Positions 22,246 through 29,399 of a stretch of DNA of 30,016 nt are shown one piece after another. The position numbers were made by a program, and so were the translations under genes. Positions within the stretch are counted from its first letter, which is position 1. Every line of letters begins with the position of its first letter. The notes under the pieces are model-generated. The model was given only the letters and a program-made list of their open reading frames with translations, did no database searches and had not been told where the DNA came from. The stretch is from a virus. Where the stretch lies: positions 1-30,016 of IMG/VR virus record IMGVR_UViG_3300025137_000177; one strand, written 5' to 3'.

Positions 22246-23077
22246 CTGTATGTATCATTTCCATTAATTCATTTACACGACTAATAGCTTTCTGTCTGCC
22301 GACATAATTCTTCCTGTCAGTGTACTCTGGGGAACGCATAATAGCATCAACCTCTGCTTGCGCTTCTTGTGGCGTAAATGCTCTAGGATTAGTTTGCTCT
22401 GCAATGGTATCTTCACTTGTTACAGACCTACGAAACTCTGCAATGTTTGCAAATGCTTTGATAAACTCTGGATGGTTTCCTACCAAAGTACCGTCAGAAA
22501 GTGTCATGTTAAGAATATCAGAAGACGCAAACTGCTCAACAACACTACCAGCTTCTTGTATTTTCTGGTCGTATGCTTTGCCCCATTCTTTTTTTAACTG
22601 ACCTTCAATATCATTTCTTTGTGCTTCTAAGTCTGCTGAAACTGTTTCATTGGAATTAGTTACTACTGATTTGTAGTATTCTAATACACCGTTTGCTTGG
22701 TCAGGAGTAAGACGTAGTTGATGCGCTACATCTTTATAACTGTTTGCTACATCTTCTGTGACTATGTTACCGTCTACTGCAATTTCATAACCATCAGATG
22801 TTTCTGGTCTGCCTAATCTATTAGCTATTCTGTCTAAATCATCAGAAGTTGGATTTGCTGGTAGTGGTACTTTATCTGCACCTATTAATCTTTGTGCATT
22901 TACAAAAGATTGTGCTAAATTACCAACGTCTTTTATTGGTGATAAGCTTGGATGTTCGCGTAATTCTTCTGGAATCATACTTAAAAAATCGCTACCAGAA
23001 CCGCCTTGCGCTGTTTCTGCTGGTGTTTGTAACATTGTTTGCGGCTGTTCTACCTGTTCAACTGTTCCTTCTTCCAT
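22238..23077 (-). CDS. capsid scaffold protein (T7 gp9-like)
   Basis: The 279-residue protein lies between portal and capsid genes and has scaffold composition: an acidic, Gln/Pro-rich disordered N-terminus (MEEGTVEQVEQPQTMLQTPA), a segment EELREHPSLSPIKDVGNLAQ followed by SFVNAQRLIG, a helical core (LTPDQANGVLEYYKS, LKKEWGKAYDQKIQEA) and a C-terminal helical end (VGRQKAISRVNELMEMIH). The PIKDVGNLAQSFVNAQRLIG type segment is common in podovirus scaffolds. It guides capsid shell assembly and then leaves. T7 gp9 is 307 residues. AAGGA lies upstream, and the start follows the previous gene by 2 bases. Confidence 0.8.
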   Translation of the reverse strand: MEEGTVEQVEQPQTMLQTPAETAQGGSGSDFLSMIPEELREHPSLSPIKDVGNLAQSFVNAQRLIGADKVPLPANPTSDDLDRIANRLGRPETSDGYEIAVDGNIVTEDVANSYKDVAHQLRLTPDQANGVLEYYKSVVTNSNETVSADLEAQRNDIEGQLKKEWGKAYDQKIQEAGSVVEQFASSDILNMTLSDGTLVGNHPEFIKAFANIAEFRRSVTSEDTIAEQTNPRAFTPQEAQAEVDAIMRSPEYTDRKNYVGRQKAISRVNELMEMIHTDG

Positions 23078-23079
23078 CT

Positions 23080-23283
23080 TTAATCCTTATCTGTTAATTG
23101 TTTAATAAATAGAAAAACACTACGCTTGCCTTCTTCAAAAGCAGTAGCGTGTGAATCTCCTTCAACAAACGTGGTATTGTTGTAACTACACCTATTTGCT
23201 AAATCTTGAAGAACTTTTTTACCATTCTCGGAATCAAATATTTGTTTATATGATTGAGTTATTTGCTCTATTCTTTTATCCAT
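23080..23283 (-). CDS. Bbp19-like small phage protein
   Basis: The 67-residue protein contains YKQIFDSENGKKVLQDLANR, then EGDSHATAFEEGKRSVFLFI. The pattern (F...G..VL.DL......F...D...T.F.EG.R...L.I) matches a small family named after Bbp19 of Bordetella phage BPP-1, which also lies next to the portal gene. Its function is not established to my knowledge. The start overlaps the portal gene by 8 bases, and GGGGAG lies within the end of that gene as ribosome-binding site. A role in head assembly is suggested only by position. Confidence 0.65.
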   Translation of the reverse strand: MDKRIEQITQSYKQIFDSENGKKVLQDLANRCSYNNTTFVEGDSHATAFEEGKRSVFLFIKQLTDKD

Positions 23284-24880
23284 CTGCTCCCCCTACCATT
23301 CTTACTGCTTGTGCGCCCTGTGCAATATTACTTATATCTTCTGTTGTTTGCTGACGCTCTGTTAATTCTTGCTGTTGTGCCGCTTGTTGTTGCCTTGATT
23401 CATCTACTTCTCTTTGTGACTTCAAGGTAGTCTTTGGAACTCCAAGACTGTCTGTGATATGACGAACTAATCCATCAGGGTCTAAGTGGTCTGCAACTGG
23501 CAAGGTTTGAGACAATGGCAACAATATCTCTAGTGCTTTCATTGTATTGTTTAAAGAACTAGATTTTTGCGCTCTTGCAAGGGGTGATACATACTCAATA
23601 TCTATATCACGACCTTGTAATATTGCTGGTGCTGGGGCTAACATATCTGCCCTTAACATCAACCCAAATACTCTATCAATTAACGGACGTAGCATTTCAT
23701 TCATTAATCTACCAAGAACAGGTCCGATAACTCGCATACGTTCTTCTTGTCTTTGCACTACTTCTGTCGCAGTCATATTTGGATTACCACCAGTAAGAAG
23801 CTGGTCAACATAAAAAGCAGAACGAATAGCACTTCTTCTTTGTTCTTCCATAGCCAAACCAACTTGAATGTTACTTCCACTGTTCAAAGGTGTGATTGTA
23901 TCCCTTGTTCCAGAACGGTAGAAATTTAATCCGCCTGGCTGGGTACGAACAGGAAGCAGGAATCCATCGTCAGGAACAAGCAAAGGTGGGTCTATGGTCT
24001 TCTGTGCCGCTTGAATAATGGTTTTAGACATAAGATTAAGCATCTTCACATCTGGTAGTGCAATCATAGCTGGTGAGCGACCCATAACTTCGCCTGTTGA
24101 TTTTAAAAATCTTGGTACAGCATATGGCATTTCTTCAAAGCCACCTTGACTCAAAACCATCTTGCTCTGCATACAAACGTAAACAGATGAGAAAGGCATA
24201 TTAGTATTATCTAATTTAGTTATATCTCTTTCATCGTTTGGCGTAACAACGTGCATTATGTCAACGTGTTCATCTGGCTTCTTCTCAAAAGTTTTCTTAA
24301 TAAAGTCACCAACATTTTCTATGCCAAATCGTTTGATTGCTGTGCTTGCGGTAGTGCTATACTTCCTAAACACCGTATCAACCATTCCAAACTGGTCTTC
24401 TTCAACATAAAATTCAGATATGTGTCTTGTGCTAAAACGTAATCTTTTGTCATCACTTAGTTCTGTAAACACACATCCAGTGCCAAATACAGAAAGGTCT
24501 ACATATATCTCATGTATTTCTGTTTCAAAGTTAGATTGGTTAAATGCTCTCATCATTCGCATAGAACTGTCTTGAAGCCACTCGCGGACTTCATCATCTC
24601 TATTAAGGTCTGTGTCTTTTACATCTAAGTGAAACCAAGGTGATGCACCACTTGTAAGCATACCATGTAAACTTGCAGATAATAAATCTACAGCTTGCAG
24701 TGCAGTGCCATCATAAATTAACTCTGTGCGTTTCTCACCCTTAGACCGTTTTTTTACAATATCAGATTTACGCGGAAGCATATAATCGGATAACTCTTGA
24801 TAATGAGTATCCCAATTATCTCTTTGCATTGTAATATAATCAAAGCGTTTAATTAAACTGCCTATGCGCTCATCTACCAT
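23276..24880 (-). CDS. portal (head-tail connector, T7 gp8-like)
   Basis: At 534 residues it equals T7 gp8 (536) in length. Typical family stretches are WDTHYQELSDYMLPRKSD near residue 25, LIYDGTALQAVDLLSASLHG with MLTSGASPWF after it, IHEIYVDLSVFGTGCVFTEL, then VMGRSPAMIALPDVKMLN and TATEVVQRQEERMRVIGPVL. The C-terminal 50 residues are Gln-rich (QQQAAQQQELTERQQTTE). The dodecameric portal is the packaging and ejection channel at the capsid vertex. It lies after the terminase block and before the scaffold, the standard order. AGGA is found 6 bases before the ATG. Confidence 0.92.
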   Translation of the reverse strand: MVDERIGSLIKRFDYITMQRDNWDTHYQELSDYMLPRKSDIVKKRSKGEKRTELIYDGTALQAVDLLSASLHGMLTSGASPWFHLDVKDTDLNRDDEVREWLQDSSMRMMRAFNQSNFETEIHEIYVDLSVFGTGCVFTELSDDKRLRFSTRHISEFYVEEDQFGMVDTVFRKYSTTASTAIKRFGIENVGDFIKKTFEKKPDEHVDIMHVVTPNDERDITKLDNTNMPFSSVYVCMQSKMVLSQGGFEEMPYAVPRFLKSTGEVMGRSPAMIALPDVKMLNLMSKTIIQAAQKTIDPPLLVPDDGFLLPVRTQPGGLNFYRSGTRDTITPLNSGSNIQVGLAMEEQRRSAIRSAFYVDQLLTGGNPNMTATEVVQRQEERMRVIGPVLGRLMNEMLRPLIDRVFGLMLRADMLAPAPAILQGRDIDIEYVSPLARAQKSSSLNNTMKALEILLPLSQTLPVADHLDPDGLVRHITDSLGVPKTTLKSQREVDESRQQQAAQQQELTERQQTTEDISNIAQGAQAVRMVGGADG

Positions 24881-24883
24881 TTT

Positions 24884-25096
24884 TTATCCTAACAAAGTTG
24901 GTGTGCCGCGTGTAGCACGTTTATCATCTTGCAATGCACCAGCAACGATTGTTGAACCCCTGCCCTTACGCAATCTTCTTTCAGAAGCTAAAGCTTCATC
25001 TGCCATAGCCGCAGACCTTGCCATATCTGGAACTGGCGGTGGTGGCGGTGGTGGTGGCGGTGGTATTGTAAGTCGTGTTGGTCGAAAACTAGACAT
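24884..25096 (-). CDS. small protein with polyproline stretch, next to portal
   Basis: The 70-residue protein has ten consecutive prolines near its N-terminus (about 12-21), then a helix (DMARSAAMADEALASERRL) and the C-terminal signature RRLRKGRGSTIVAGALQDDK ending in TLLG. The R-K-G-R-x-S-T-I...TLLG ending is common in short proteins beside the portal genes of many phages, so this is a real conserved gene, but its role is not known to me. The proline codons form a run of CCA/CCG/CCACCG repeats. AGGAG lies 6 bases before the ATG and the portal follows after 3 bases. Confidence 0.7.
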   Translation of the reverse strand: MSSFRPTRLTIPPPPPPPPPPVPDMARSAAMADEALASERRLRKGRGSTIVAGALQDDKRATRGTPTLLG

Positions 25097-25097
25097 T

Positions 25098-25628
25098 TTA
25101 TTCTCCTAATAGGCTTTTATAGTTTACTGACGCTCCACCTCTATTTGTGACTTGTCTTGAAGTTGGTGGATTGCTAGAAACATCCATTTGCGCTGTTTCG
25201 CGTTTTCCTGTTGGCGTTTGACTTTTTGTGGTTAAAATAGTGCTAGGTGGTTTTTTTGGGCTTGTATCTCTTTTGTTTTTAGAGTTTGGCTTAGATAATG
25301 GATTGAACATAGATTGACCACTATATGTTTTTACTATGCCACCAGATACAGCACCCACTACTTGACCTTGTGCATTTTTAACAGCAGTGCCACCCTTTTG
25401 TAAAACTCTTATAATATTTGCGTCATTAAGACCGCCAATACCTCTAAGAGCAACGCCCAAGGCACTCGGTATTTGTTGACCGTTTATTTCTAGTCTTGGA
25501 ATAGAATTGTCACTTCTTGTTTGCATTTCTTCTATTGCTTCAACATCTACTCCTGCCGACAATCTAGCCTGTGTATTAGTTGGCGTTCTTTCAAGTTCTC
25601 TTTTGCTTTTTTTCTCTCGACTACCCAT
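25098..25628 (-). CDS. unknown head-region protein
   Basis: I do not recognise this 176-residue protein. The N-terminus is strongly charged (GSREKKSKRELERTPTN). A central ordered segment (about 48-105) reads IPRLEINGQQIPSALGVALR, then ANIIRVLQKGGTAVK and VVGAVSGGIVKTYSG. The C-terminal part (110-176) is Ser/Thr/Pro/Lys-rich and probably disordered, ending in NYKSLLGE. The LLG-type end is shared with the next gene (TLLG). It overlaps the upstream gene by 8 bases. The ribosome-binding site is weak. Position between terminase and portal suggests a packaging or head function, without direct evidence. Confidence 0.6.
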   Translation of the reverse strand: MGSREKKSKRELERTPTNTQARLSAGVDVEAIEEMQTRSDNSIPRLEINGQQIPSALGVALRGIGGLNDANIIRVLQKGGTAVKNAQGQVVGAVSGGIVKTYSGQSMFNPLSKPNSKNKRDTSPKKPPSTILTTKSQTPTGKRETAQMDVSSNPPTSRQVTNRGGASVNYKSLLGE

Positions 25629-26019
25629 GCCTGTGAAACCCTATTCTACCATTTTTGTCTCTTAACCAATAACATTCATTGTACCCCATTGACAATACTT
25701 GTAACTTTATTTGTCTAAATGTTCTTATTAAACTGTTAAAATCACCATCAACAACCAAATCAATAATCCACATACTGTGACCATCACTCATAAAAGCATC
25801 AGGGTCTAGCACCCAATACTTTTGGTAAATGTATAATTCTTTCCAATCAGGAGTAGCAAAAGTTGCAAAATAAGAACAAGTCGGGTCTGTTATAAATTTA
25901 CCTAAAGTAATTGGTACTTGTATGTAATCGTAAATCCACTGAGCGTCTTGGATACAATACCCATCTGAGTTTGCAAGCAAATACAATAATCTTTCATATT
26001 GAAAAGGGGTTATAGTCAT
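25621..26019 (-). CDS. HlyC/GNAT-like acyltransferase-fold protein, tentative
   Basis: The 132-residue protein reads LLYLLANSDG near residue 11, CSYFATFATPDWKELYIYQK in the middle, DPDAFMSDGHSMWIIDLVVD (about 72-91), then an Arg/Lys helix (LIRTFRQIKLQVLS) and ECYWLRDKNGRIGFHRH. This order resembles toxin-activating acyltransferases of the HlyC family, a GNAT-like fold with a conserved W-I/V-D-x-V/I motif carrying the catalytic Asp; here Asp87. The HlyC catalytic His (residue 23) would fall near residue 18-20, where no His is found. If related, it may be inactive or use another residue. It overlaps terL by 26 bases. Phage-specific GNAT families are the alternative. Confidence 0.4.
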   Translation of the reverse strand: MTITPFQYERLLYLLANSDGYCIQDAQWIYDYIQVPITLGKFITDPTCSYFATFATPDWKELYIYQKYWVLDPDAFMSDGHSMWIIDLVVDGDFNSLIRTFRQIKLQVLSMGYNECYWLRDKNGRIGFHRHG

Positions 26020-27283
26020 TTACAGCTACTTGTTGTGGGGGCTTTATCATTCTCTCTCTTTGGTTTAAACCTGTGGCAAGATACCTAAATGCATCTGCTG
26101 AATGTGAAGTATAGTCATGTCTTGGCTGGTCACGAAAGATTTTTTTTCTTTCATCCCAATCTTGTCGGTACTGGCGCAAGTAATCTATACCTTCTTGACA
26201 CTTGTCTCTGTCAAAATAGCATTTTGGCAATAGCAATCTTACAGCGTTAATACCATCTATTATTTTCATTCTTGGAATTACTTTGAACCTGATACCCAAC
26301 GACTGAGCCGTTTCAAGACGCGATTTACCAGTCCCAAGTTCTCTGACTTCGATGTCGTGTGGGGCGAGATGCTCACCGTAAAAGTAGTCTTTCCTGTCAA
26401 TAATTTCAGCATAGTGAGATAAACCGACTCCACTATTTTCGTAATAATCGATGATATGTATTGCACCACCGCGATTAACTTGCGCAAACCAAATTGCTGT
26501 AGCATCATTAACTCCTAAATCCCATGCAGTATGAACTGGCAAAGAAGGGTCATAAGGTACTTTAGTTATTCTTCCAGTGTCTTCTGCTTCTGTTACTAAT
26601 TTACCATAATAAGCACCAATAATGCTTGCTGTAAAGGAACACTCATATTCTTGCTCGTATTGCTCCTCAGTCATTTGCTTTTGAGCCGCTTCTAATTCTT
26701 CTTGTTTTACAATCTTACTTTCAGAAGCTTTGATAATATTCCAATACCATTTGTCAGAACCTTCTTGAACTTCGCTTCTAGCTTGTTGCAGTAAATCAAA
26801 AAAATGATTATGTCCGTTTGGCGTACCTAAAAATATAGCACCACCCTCTCTATCGGATAGTGCTGGTCTTACAACCTCCCCCCATACTCTAGGATTCATC
26901 ATCCCAAACTCATCGAAGATTGCTAAATCTAAATAAATACCTCTTAAAGAATCTGGATTCTCAGCAGACAATAACATTAATCGTGCGCCATTAGGAAAGT
27001 CTACCCTTAGTTCAGTCTCATTAAACTGTATGTTTGGAATAACACTGGCGTAATACTTTACATAATCCCATGCAATTCTTTTAGCCTGTGTAAAAGTAGG
27101 CGCAATAAAAGCAACTCTTGGTCTGGGTAATTGACATATTAAACATTCTTTTATTAAATGATTGATTGCAAATACCGTCTTACCAAAACGTCTATGCATT
27201 ACTAATACATTCCAACGCTTAATGCTGTTATGCATCTCTGCCTGTGTGCTTCTTGGCTTATACGGTATCGTTACTTGAGCCAT
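25994..27283 (-). CDS. terL: terminase large subunit
   Basis: From the ATG at 27283 the protein has 429 residues. The ATPase half has a variant Walker A (HRRFGKT, about 30-36), Walker B (LDLAIFDEFG, about 118-127) and coupling motif (FLGTPNG, 151-157). The nuclease half has the RNase H-like acidic residues AWDLGVND (Asp255), HLAPHD (Asp310) and HSADAFRYL (Asp397). It packages DNA into the prohead through the portal and cuts concatemers. The start at 27283 is chosen over an upstream ATG at 27319 because GGGAGA lies 6 bases before it. It overlaps terS by 26 bases. It is shorter than T7 gp19 (586) and looks like the general TerL family. Confidence 0.93.
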   Translation of the reverse strand: MAQVTIPYKPRSTQAEMHNSIKRWNVLVMHRRFGKTVFAINHLIKECLICQLPRPRVAFIAPTFTQAKRIAWDYVKYYASVIPNIQFNETELRVDFPNGARLMLLSAENPDSLRGIYLDLAIFDEFGMMNPRVWGEVVRPALSDREGGAIFLGTPNGHNHFFDLLQQARSEVQEGSDKWYWNIIKASESKIVKQEELEAAQKQMTEEQYEQEYECSFTASIIGAYYGKLVTEAEDTGRITKVPYDPSLPVHTAWDLGVNDATAIWFAQVNRGGAIHIIDYYENSGVGLSHYAEIIDRKDYFYGEHLAPHDIEVRELGTGKSRLETAQSLGIRFKVIPRMKIIDGINAVRLLLPKCYFDRDKCQEGIDYLRQYRQDWDERKKIFRDQPRHDYTSHSADAFRYLATGLNQRERMIKPPQQVAVNDYNPFSI

Positions 27284-27686
27284 CGCCTGTCTCCCATGTA
27301 TAAGTGACCTCTGTATCACCCTGAGTTATCTTCATCATCTGCTTGGCTTTCTCACCAAACTGGTCTGAATTGCAATGAGACTCCAACCAACGACTATGAC
27401 TACCCATCTCCCTCAATGCCATTACATCAACATCCATTGTCTTTGTAACCGCGCCAACAAGCAAGTTCTCAAAGTTACTTCTGAACTCACTACTAAAACT
27501 ACTCTTAGCTAATTCATAAGCGTTCTTTAACTCAATATTATTATTTAAATAATTATAAAAAGTATTCCTACTTATACTCATACCCTTGCATATCTCCGAT
27601 ACACTAATACCGTCAGATACCATCTGGATAATCATATCCTCACTCTTTACAATCTTTTGCACTAAAGTCTGCTTCTTACGACCCAC
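27258..27686 (-). CDS. terS: terminase small subunit
   Basis: The 142-residue protein starts with GTG at 27686, supported by AGGAGA 6 bases upstream. It has a helix-turn-helix near residues 27-47 (GISVSEICKGMSISRNTFYN), a middle oligomerisation-type helical region (LAKSSFSSEFRSNFENLL) and a C-terminal tail (VTYTWETGDGSS). TerS rings recognise the packaging site and recruit TerL, which is encoded next with an overlap. It is the first gene of the leftward late operon, directly after the control region 27687-28145. The HTH could also let it bind nearby DNA, including the GC island at 27755-27840. Confidence 0.85.
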   Translation of the reverse strand: MGRKKQTLVQKIVKSEDMIIQMVSDGISVSEICKGMSISRNTFYNYLNNNIELKNAYELAKSSFSSEFRSNFENLLVGAVTKTMDVDVMALREMGSHSRWLESHCNSDQFGEKAKQMMKITQGDTEVTYTWETGDGSSNDTV

Positions 27687-27754
27687 TATACTCTCCTTCT
27701 GCTATAACTTCCTTTGTGTGTGTAGAACTATTGATTAACACATATAGTATATGG

Positions 27755-27840
27755 TCGCGCACGTCAGGGGATACGGTTTTTTTTACAAGCCCCCCTACCT
27801 ATATATCTCGCGCATGAATTGTAGTACGCTATCCGCGTGA
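27755..27840. other. GC-rich island upstream of terS, possible packaging or control site
   Basis: TCGCGCA occurs at 27755-27761 and again at 27808-27814, with CCGCGTGA at 27833-27840 and a G-run (27767-27770) facing a C-run (27790-27795) across a T8 tract. This base composition is unlike the surrounding AT-rich DNA. Packaging sites (cos or pac) often lie beside terS, so this is a candidate, but no direct proof is visible. Confidence 0.4.
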
Positions 27841-27890
27841 CACTGATTAAAGCTGTATGATTATTATATAAATAAAAATACTCATTAATA

Positions 27891-27907
27891 TGATTAGCAT
27901 ATAATCA
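27891..27907. repeat. inverted repeat TGATTA-5-TAATCA
   Basis: TGATTA (27891-27896) and TAATCA (27902-27907) form a 6-5-6 inverted repeat. Further direct copies of TGATTA lie at 27732-27737, 27844-27849 and 27858-27863. The arrangement fits an operator or origin element for a dimeric DNA-binding protein; in AT-rich DNA some copies may be chance. Confidence 0.4.
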
Positions 27908-27981
27908 TTGAACTAATTAATATAGTGATATGAGCGCTTTACATATTGACTATATAATAGGTATTAATCTCTCAACGCTAT

Positions 27982-27999
27982 AAGTCTATAAAGTCTATA
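27982..27999. repeat. tandem 9-bp direct repeat
   Basis: AAGTCTATA occurs twice in direct succession (27982-27990 and 27991-27999), between the TGATTA elements and the first rightward gene. A tandem site of this spacing (just under one helical turn) could bind a regulator; no function is proven. Confidence 0.5.
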
Positions 28000-28145
28000 C
28001 AAGATACCGTATTGACTGACAACACCTGCAAGCAATTTTATATCGGTATAAAATAAAGTTAAATTAATTTACTTTTATGCTTTACAAGCACTGTTGCAAT
28101 ATGTTACAGATTAAATAACTACAATTAAAAAAGGGATTTTAAGCA

Positions 28146-28349
28146 ATGCAAACTTACACAATAACCGCAATAGATGAAGCAACAAAAACAAGAATATCAA
28201 GCACTTTTTCATCAATGCAAGAAGCAAGTTACTTTAGTATTTGGTGTAAACAACATAACATTAAAACGGTTGTTGGCGCGTATATTAGTATAGTTGACAC
28301 GCAATCAGCAATCGATCATGCAATGTTCTGCTTTAACATTGAAGAATAA
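28146..28349 (+). CDS. small protein, first gene of rightward operon
   Basis: I do not recognise this 67-residue protein. It begins MQTYTITAIDEATKTRISST, then FSSMQEASYFSIWCKQHNI and a beta-type stretch (TVVGAYISIVDT), ending FCFNIEE: a small alpha/beta protein without membrane segment. AAGGGATT lies about 6 bases before the ATG, in a leader resembling those of the next two genes. It is the first gene after the control region, so it is probably expressed early. Host-takeover proteins of phages are often of this kind, but nothing shows that here. Confidence 0.6.
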   Translation: MQTYTITAIDEATKTRISSTFSSMQEASYFSIWCKQHNIKTVVGAYISIVDTQSAIDHAMFCFNIEE

Positions 28350-28353
28350 AAAC

Positions 28354-28371
28354 AGAAACAATTAAGGGATT
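28354..28371 (+). repeat. 18-nt repeated leader, copy 1
   Basis: AGAAACAATTAAGGGATT lies in front of the gene at 28378 and contains its ribosome-binding site AAGGG. It is identical to the sequence at 28563-28580. Similar but shorter versions lie before the genes at 28146 (28121-28138) and 28809 (28791-28800). Confidence 0.8.
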
Positions 28372-28377
28372 TAAACA

Positions 28378-28563
28378 ATGATAACATTATACTTTATTCA
28401 AAAAACAGTTTACGGAAAAGAATTATTCTATCCAGATTGTGAAGCTACAAAAAATTTAGCTATTTTAGCTAATCGCAAAACATTCGATTTGAATAGTTTG
28501 AAGCTTTTAAAATCAACATATTGTTTTGACGTTCAATTAAACTCAGAACAAATTGCAATATAA
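28378..28563 (+). CDS. small unknown protein of the rightward operon
   Basis: This 61-residue protein is not recognised. It starts with a beta-type stretch (MITLYFIQKTVYGKELFYPD), has a helix rich in Ala, Asn and Leu, and ends YCFDVQLNSEQIAI. The start at 28378 is fixed by the AAGGGAT site of the repeated leader, 6-7 bases upstream. The likely role is unknown; its neighbours are of similar size and equally unassigned. Confidence 0.55.
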   Translation: MITLYFIQKTVYGKELFYPDCEATKNLAILANRKTFDLNSLKLLKSTYCFDVQLNSEQIAI

Positions 28564-28580
28564 GAAACAATTAAGGGATT
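28563..28580 (+). repeat. 18-nt repeated leader, copy 2
   Basis: AGAAACAATTAAGGGATT is an exact second copy of 28354-28371, again placing AAGGG at ribosome-binding distance before a start codon (28588). It begins within the stop codon of the previous gene. Confidence 0.8.
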
Positions 28581-28587
28581 AAAAACG

Positions 28588-28803
28588 ATGGAAAAATTTA
28601 AGATGAGTGCTTTCGAGAGGGTTTTAAAATCTGGATTAATTAATCACATTGAACAATTAGAACAGATGAAAGATTATATCTTAAACATTGAAACCAAGGT
28701 CGGAACAAAATTAGATGATAAGGCAAGAGAAGCTTTCTCATCATTAGATCAAGCGCAAATTGATTTAACAAACTTCACACGATTACACATAACAAGGGAT
28801 TAG
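28588..28803 (+). CDS. small helical protein of the rightward operon
   Basis: This 71-residue protein is not recognised. It is mainly helical and charged (MSAFERVLKSGLINHIEQLE, MKDYILNIETKVGTKLDDKA, FSSLDQAQIDLTNF), consistent with a helical hairpin. The start follows the second exact leader repeat. Its last codons (AGG GAT TAG) are also the ribosome-binding site of the next gene, which starts 5 bases later, so the two are tightly linked. Confidence 0.55.
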   Translation: MEKFKMSAFERVLKSGLINHIEQLEQMKDYILNIETKVGTKLDDKAREAFSSLDQAQIDLTNFTRLHITRD

Positions 28804-28808
28804 AAACG

Positions 28809-29189
28809 ATGGAAAACTTTTTCAAATACAATGAAATCAAAACACATTTTGACGATTTTTTATTAGAATGTGATTCAATGTGGTTATATAATAACTGTTT
28901 AGATGAATTACATCACGAATGTTTTAACATGGATTATTATATTATAGGAACTTATCAGGCTAAACAATGGCTAGGCGATAATGCTCTTGATATTATCAAT
29001 ATCATAAAAGAATATGAGCAAGAAAATTTTGGTCAGGTATCAACCGACCTATCTAACGCTGAACAAATCGTCAATATGTATGTTTATATAGTAGGTGAAC
29101 ATGTGGTCAATGAGTACATTGAAGAATTGCATAAAATTTCTGATGGTTATCAATTAGCTATTCTGTCTAAATCAGCAGAAAGGGTTTAA
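28809..29189 (+). CDS. acidic unknown protein of the rightward operon
   Basis: This 126-residue protein is the largest in the visible rightward operon and is not recognised. It is acidic and helical, rich in Asp, Glu, Tyr and Asn (YNNCLDELHHECFNMDYYII, GTYQAKQWLGDNALDIINII, VVNEYIEELHKISDGYQLAI). The acidic surface and lack of catalytic motifs would suit a protein that binds a host protein or mimics DNA, but this is speculation. The ribosome-binding site AAGGGAT overlaps the end of the previous gene. Confidence 0.55.
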   Translation: MENFFKYNEIKTHFDDFLLECDSMWLYNNCLDELHHECFNMDYYIIGTYQAKQWLGDNALDIINIIKEYEQENFGQVSTDLSNAEQIVNMYVYIVGEHVVNEYIEELHKISDGYQLAILSKSAERV

Positions 29190-29192
29190 ACA

Positions 29193-29399
29193 ATGGATGA
29201 AAGAAAACAAAATGTTAACGGTACATTATTTTCTATTAATGAATTAATAGACTTATATTTAGATTGGTTTAATAATTTTATCACAATAAGTGCCTTTGCA
29301 TCTTATTATCAATTAACCGAAGATACAGCGTCAATAGTAATTAAAGAAGGTCGAGAGATGCATGAAAGAAAAGTATTTAAGGGGTTCAACAATGAGTAA
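29193..29399 (+). CDS. small HTH-like protein (NNFxTxxxFAxxYxLxxxxA pattern)
   Basis: The 68-residue protein contains LIDLYLDWFNNFITISAFAS, then YYQLTEDTASIVIKEGREMH. The pattern D-W-x-N-N-F-x-T-x-x-x-F-A-x-x-Y-x-L/I-x-x-x-x-A-x-x-x-I-x-x-G-R-x-x-H is familiar from small proteins of proteobacterial phages, plasmids and chromosomes, and the middle part has the spacing of a helix-turn-helix. Its function is not known to me. The start has AAGGG 9 bases upstream within the previous gene's end (gap of 3 bases). It overlaps the next gene by 8 bases. Confidence 0.6.
   Translation: MDERKQNVNGTLFSINELIDLYLDWFNNFITISAFASYYQLTEDTASIVIKEGREMHERKVFKGFNNE

Larger units (their letters stand above)
27687..28145. 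promoter_or_regulatory. divergent gene-free control region
   Basis: This 459-base stretch separates the leftward late operon from the rightward small-gene operon and holds no convincing gene. It is very AT-rich except for a GC-rich island at about 27755-27840. It must contain the start signals for both directions, but no full -35/-10 pair is convincing. Weak candidates are TATACT read leftward at 27751-27746 without a good -35, and TTGACT (28012-28017) with TTTTAT 18 bases on, read rightward. It also has several TGATTA elements, an inverted repeat and a tandem 9-bp repeat, listed separately. A replication origin, operators or the packaging site could lie here. Confidence 0.7.

Noticed and set aside
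27687-28145. CRISPR array or tRNA in the control region
   Set aside because: Repeats are short and irregular without equal spacers, and no cloverleaf with a T-loop (GTTCRANYC) was seen.
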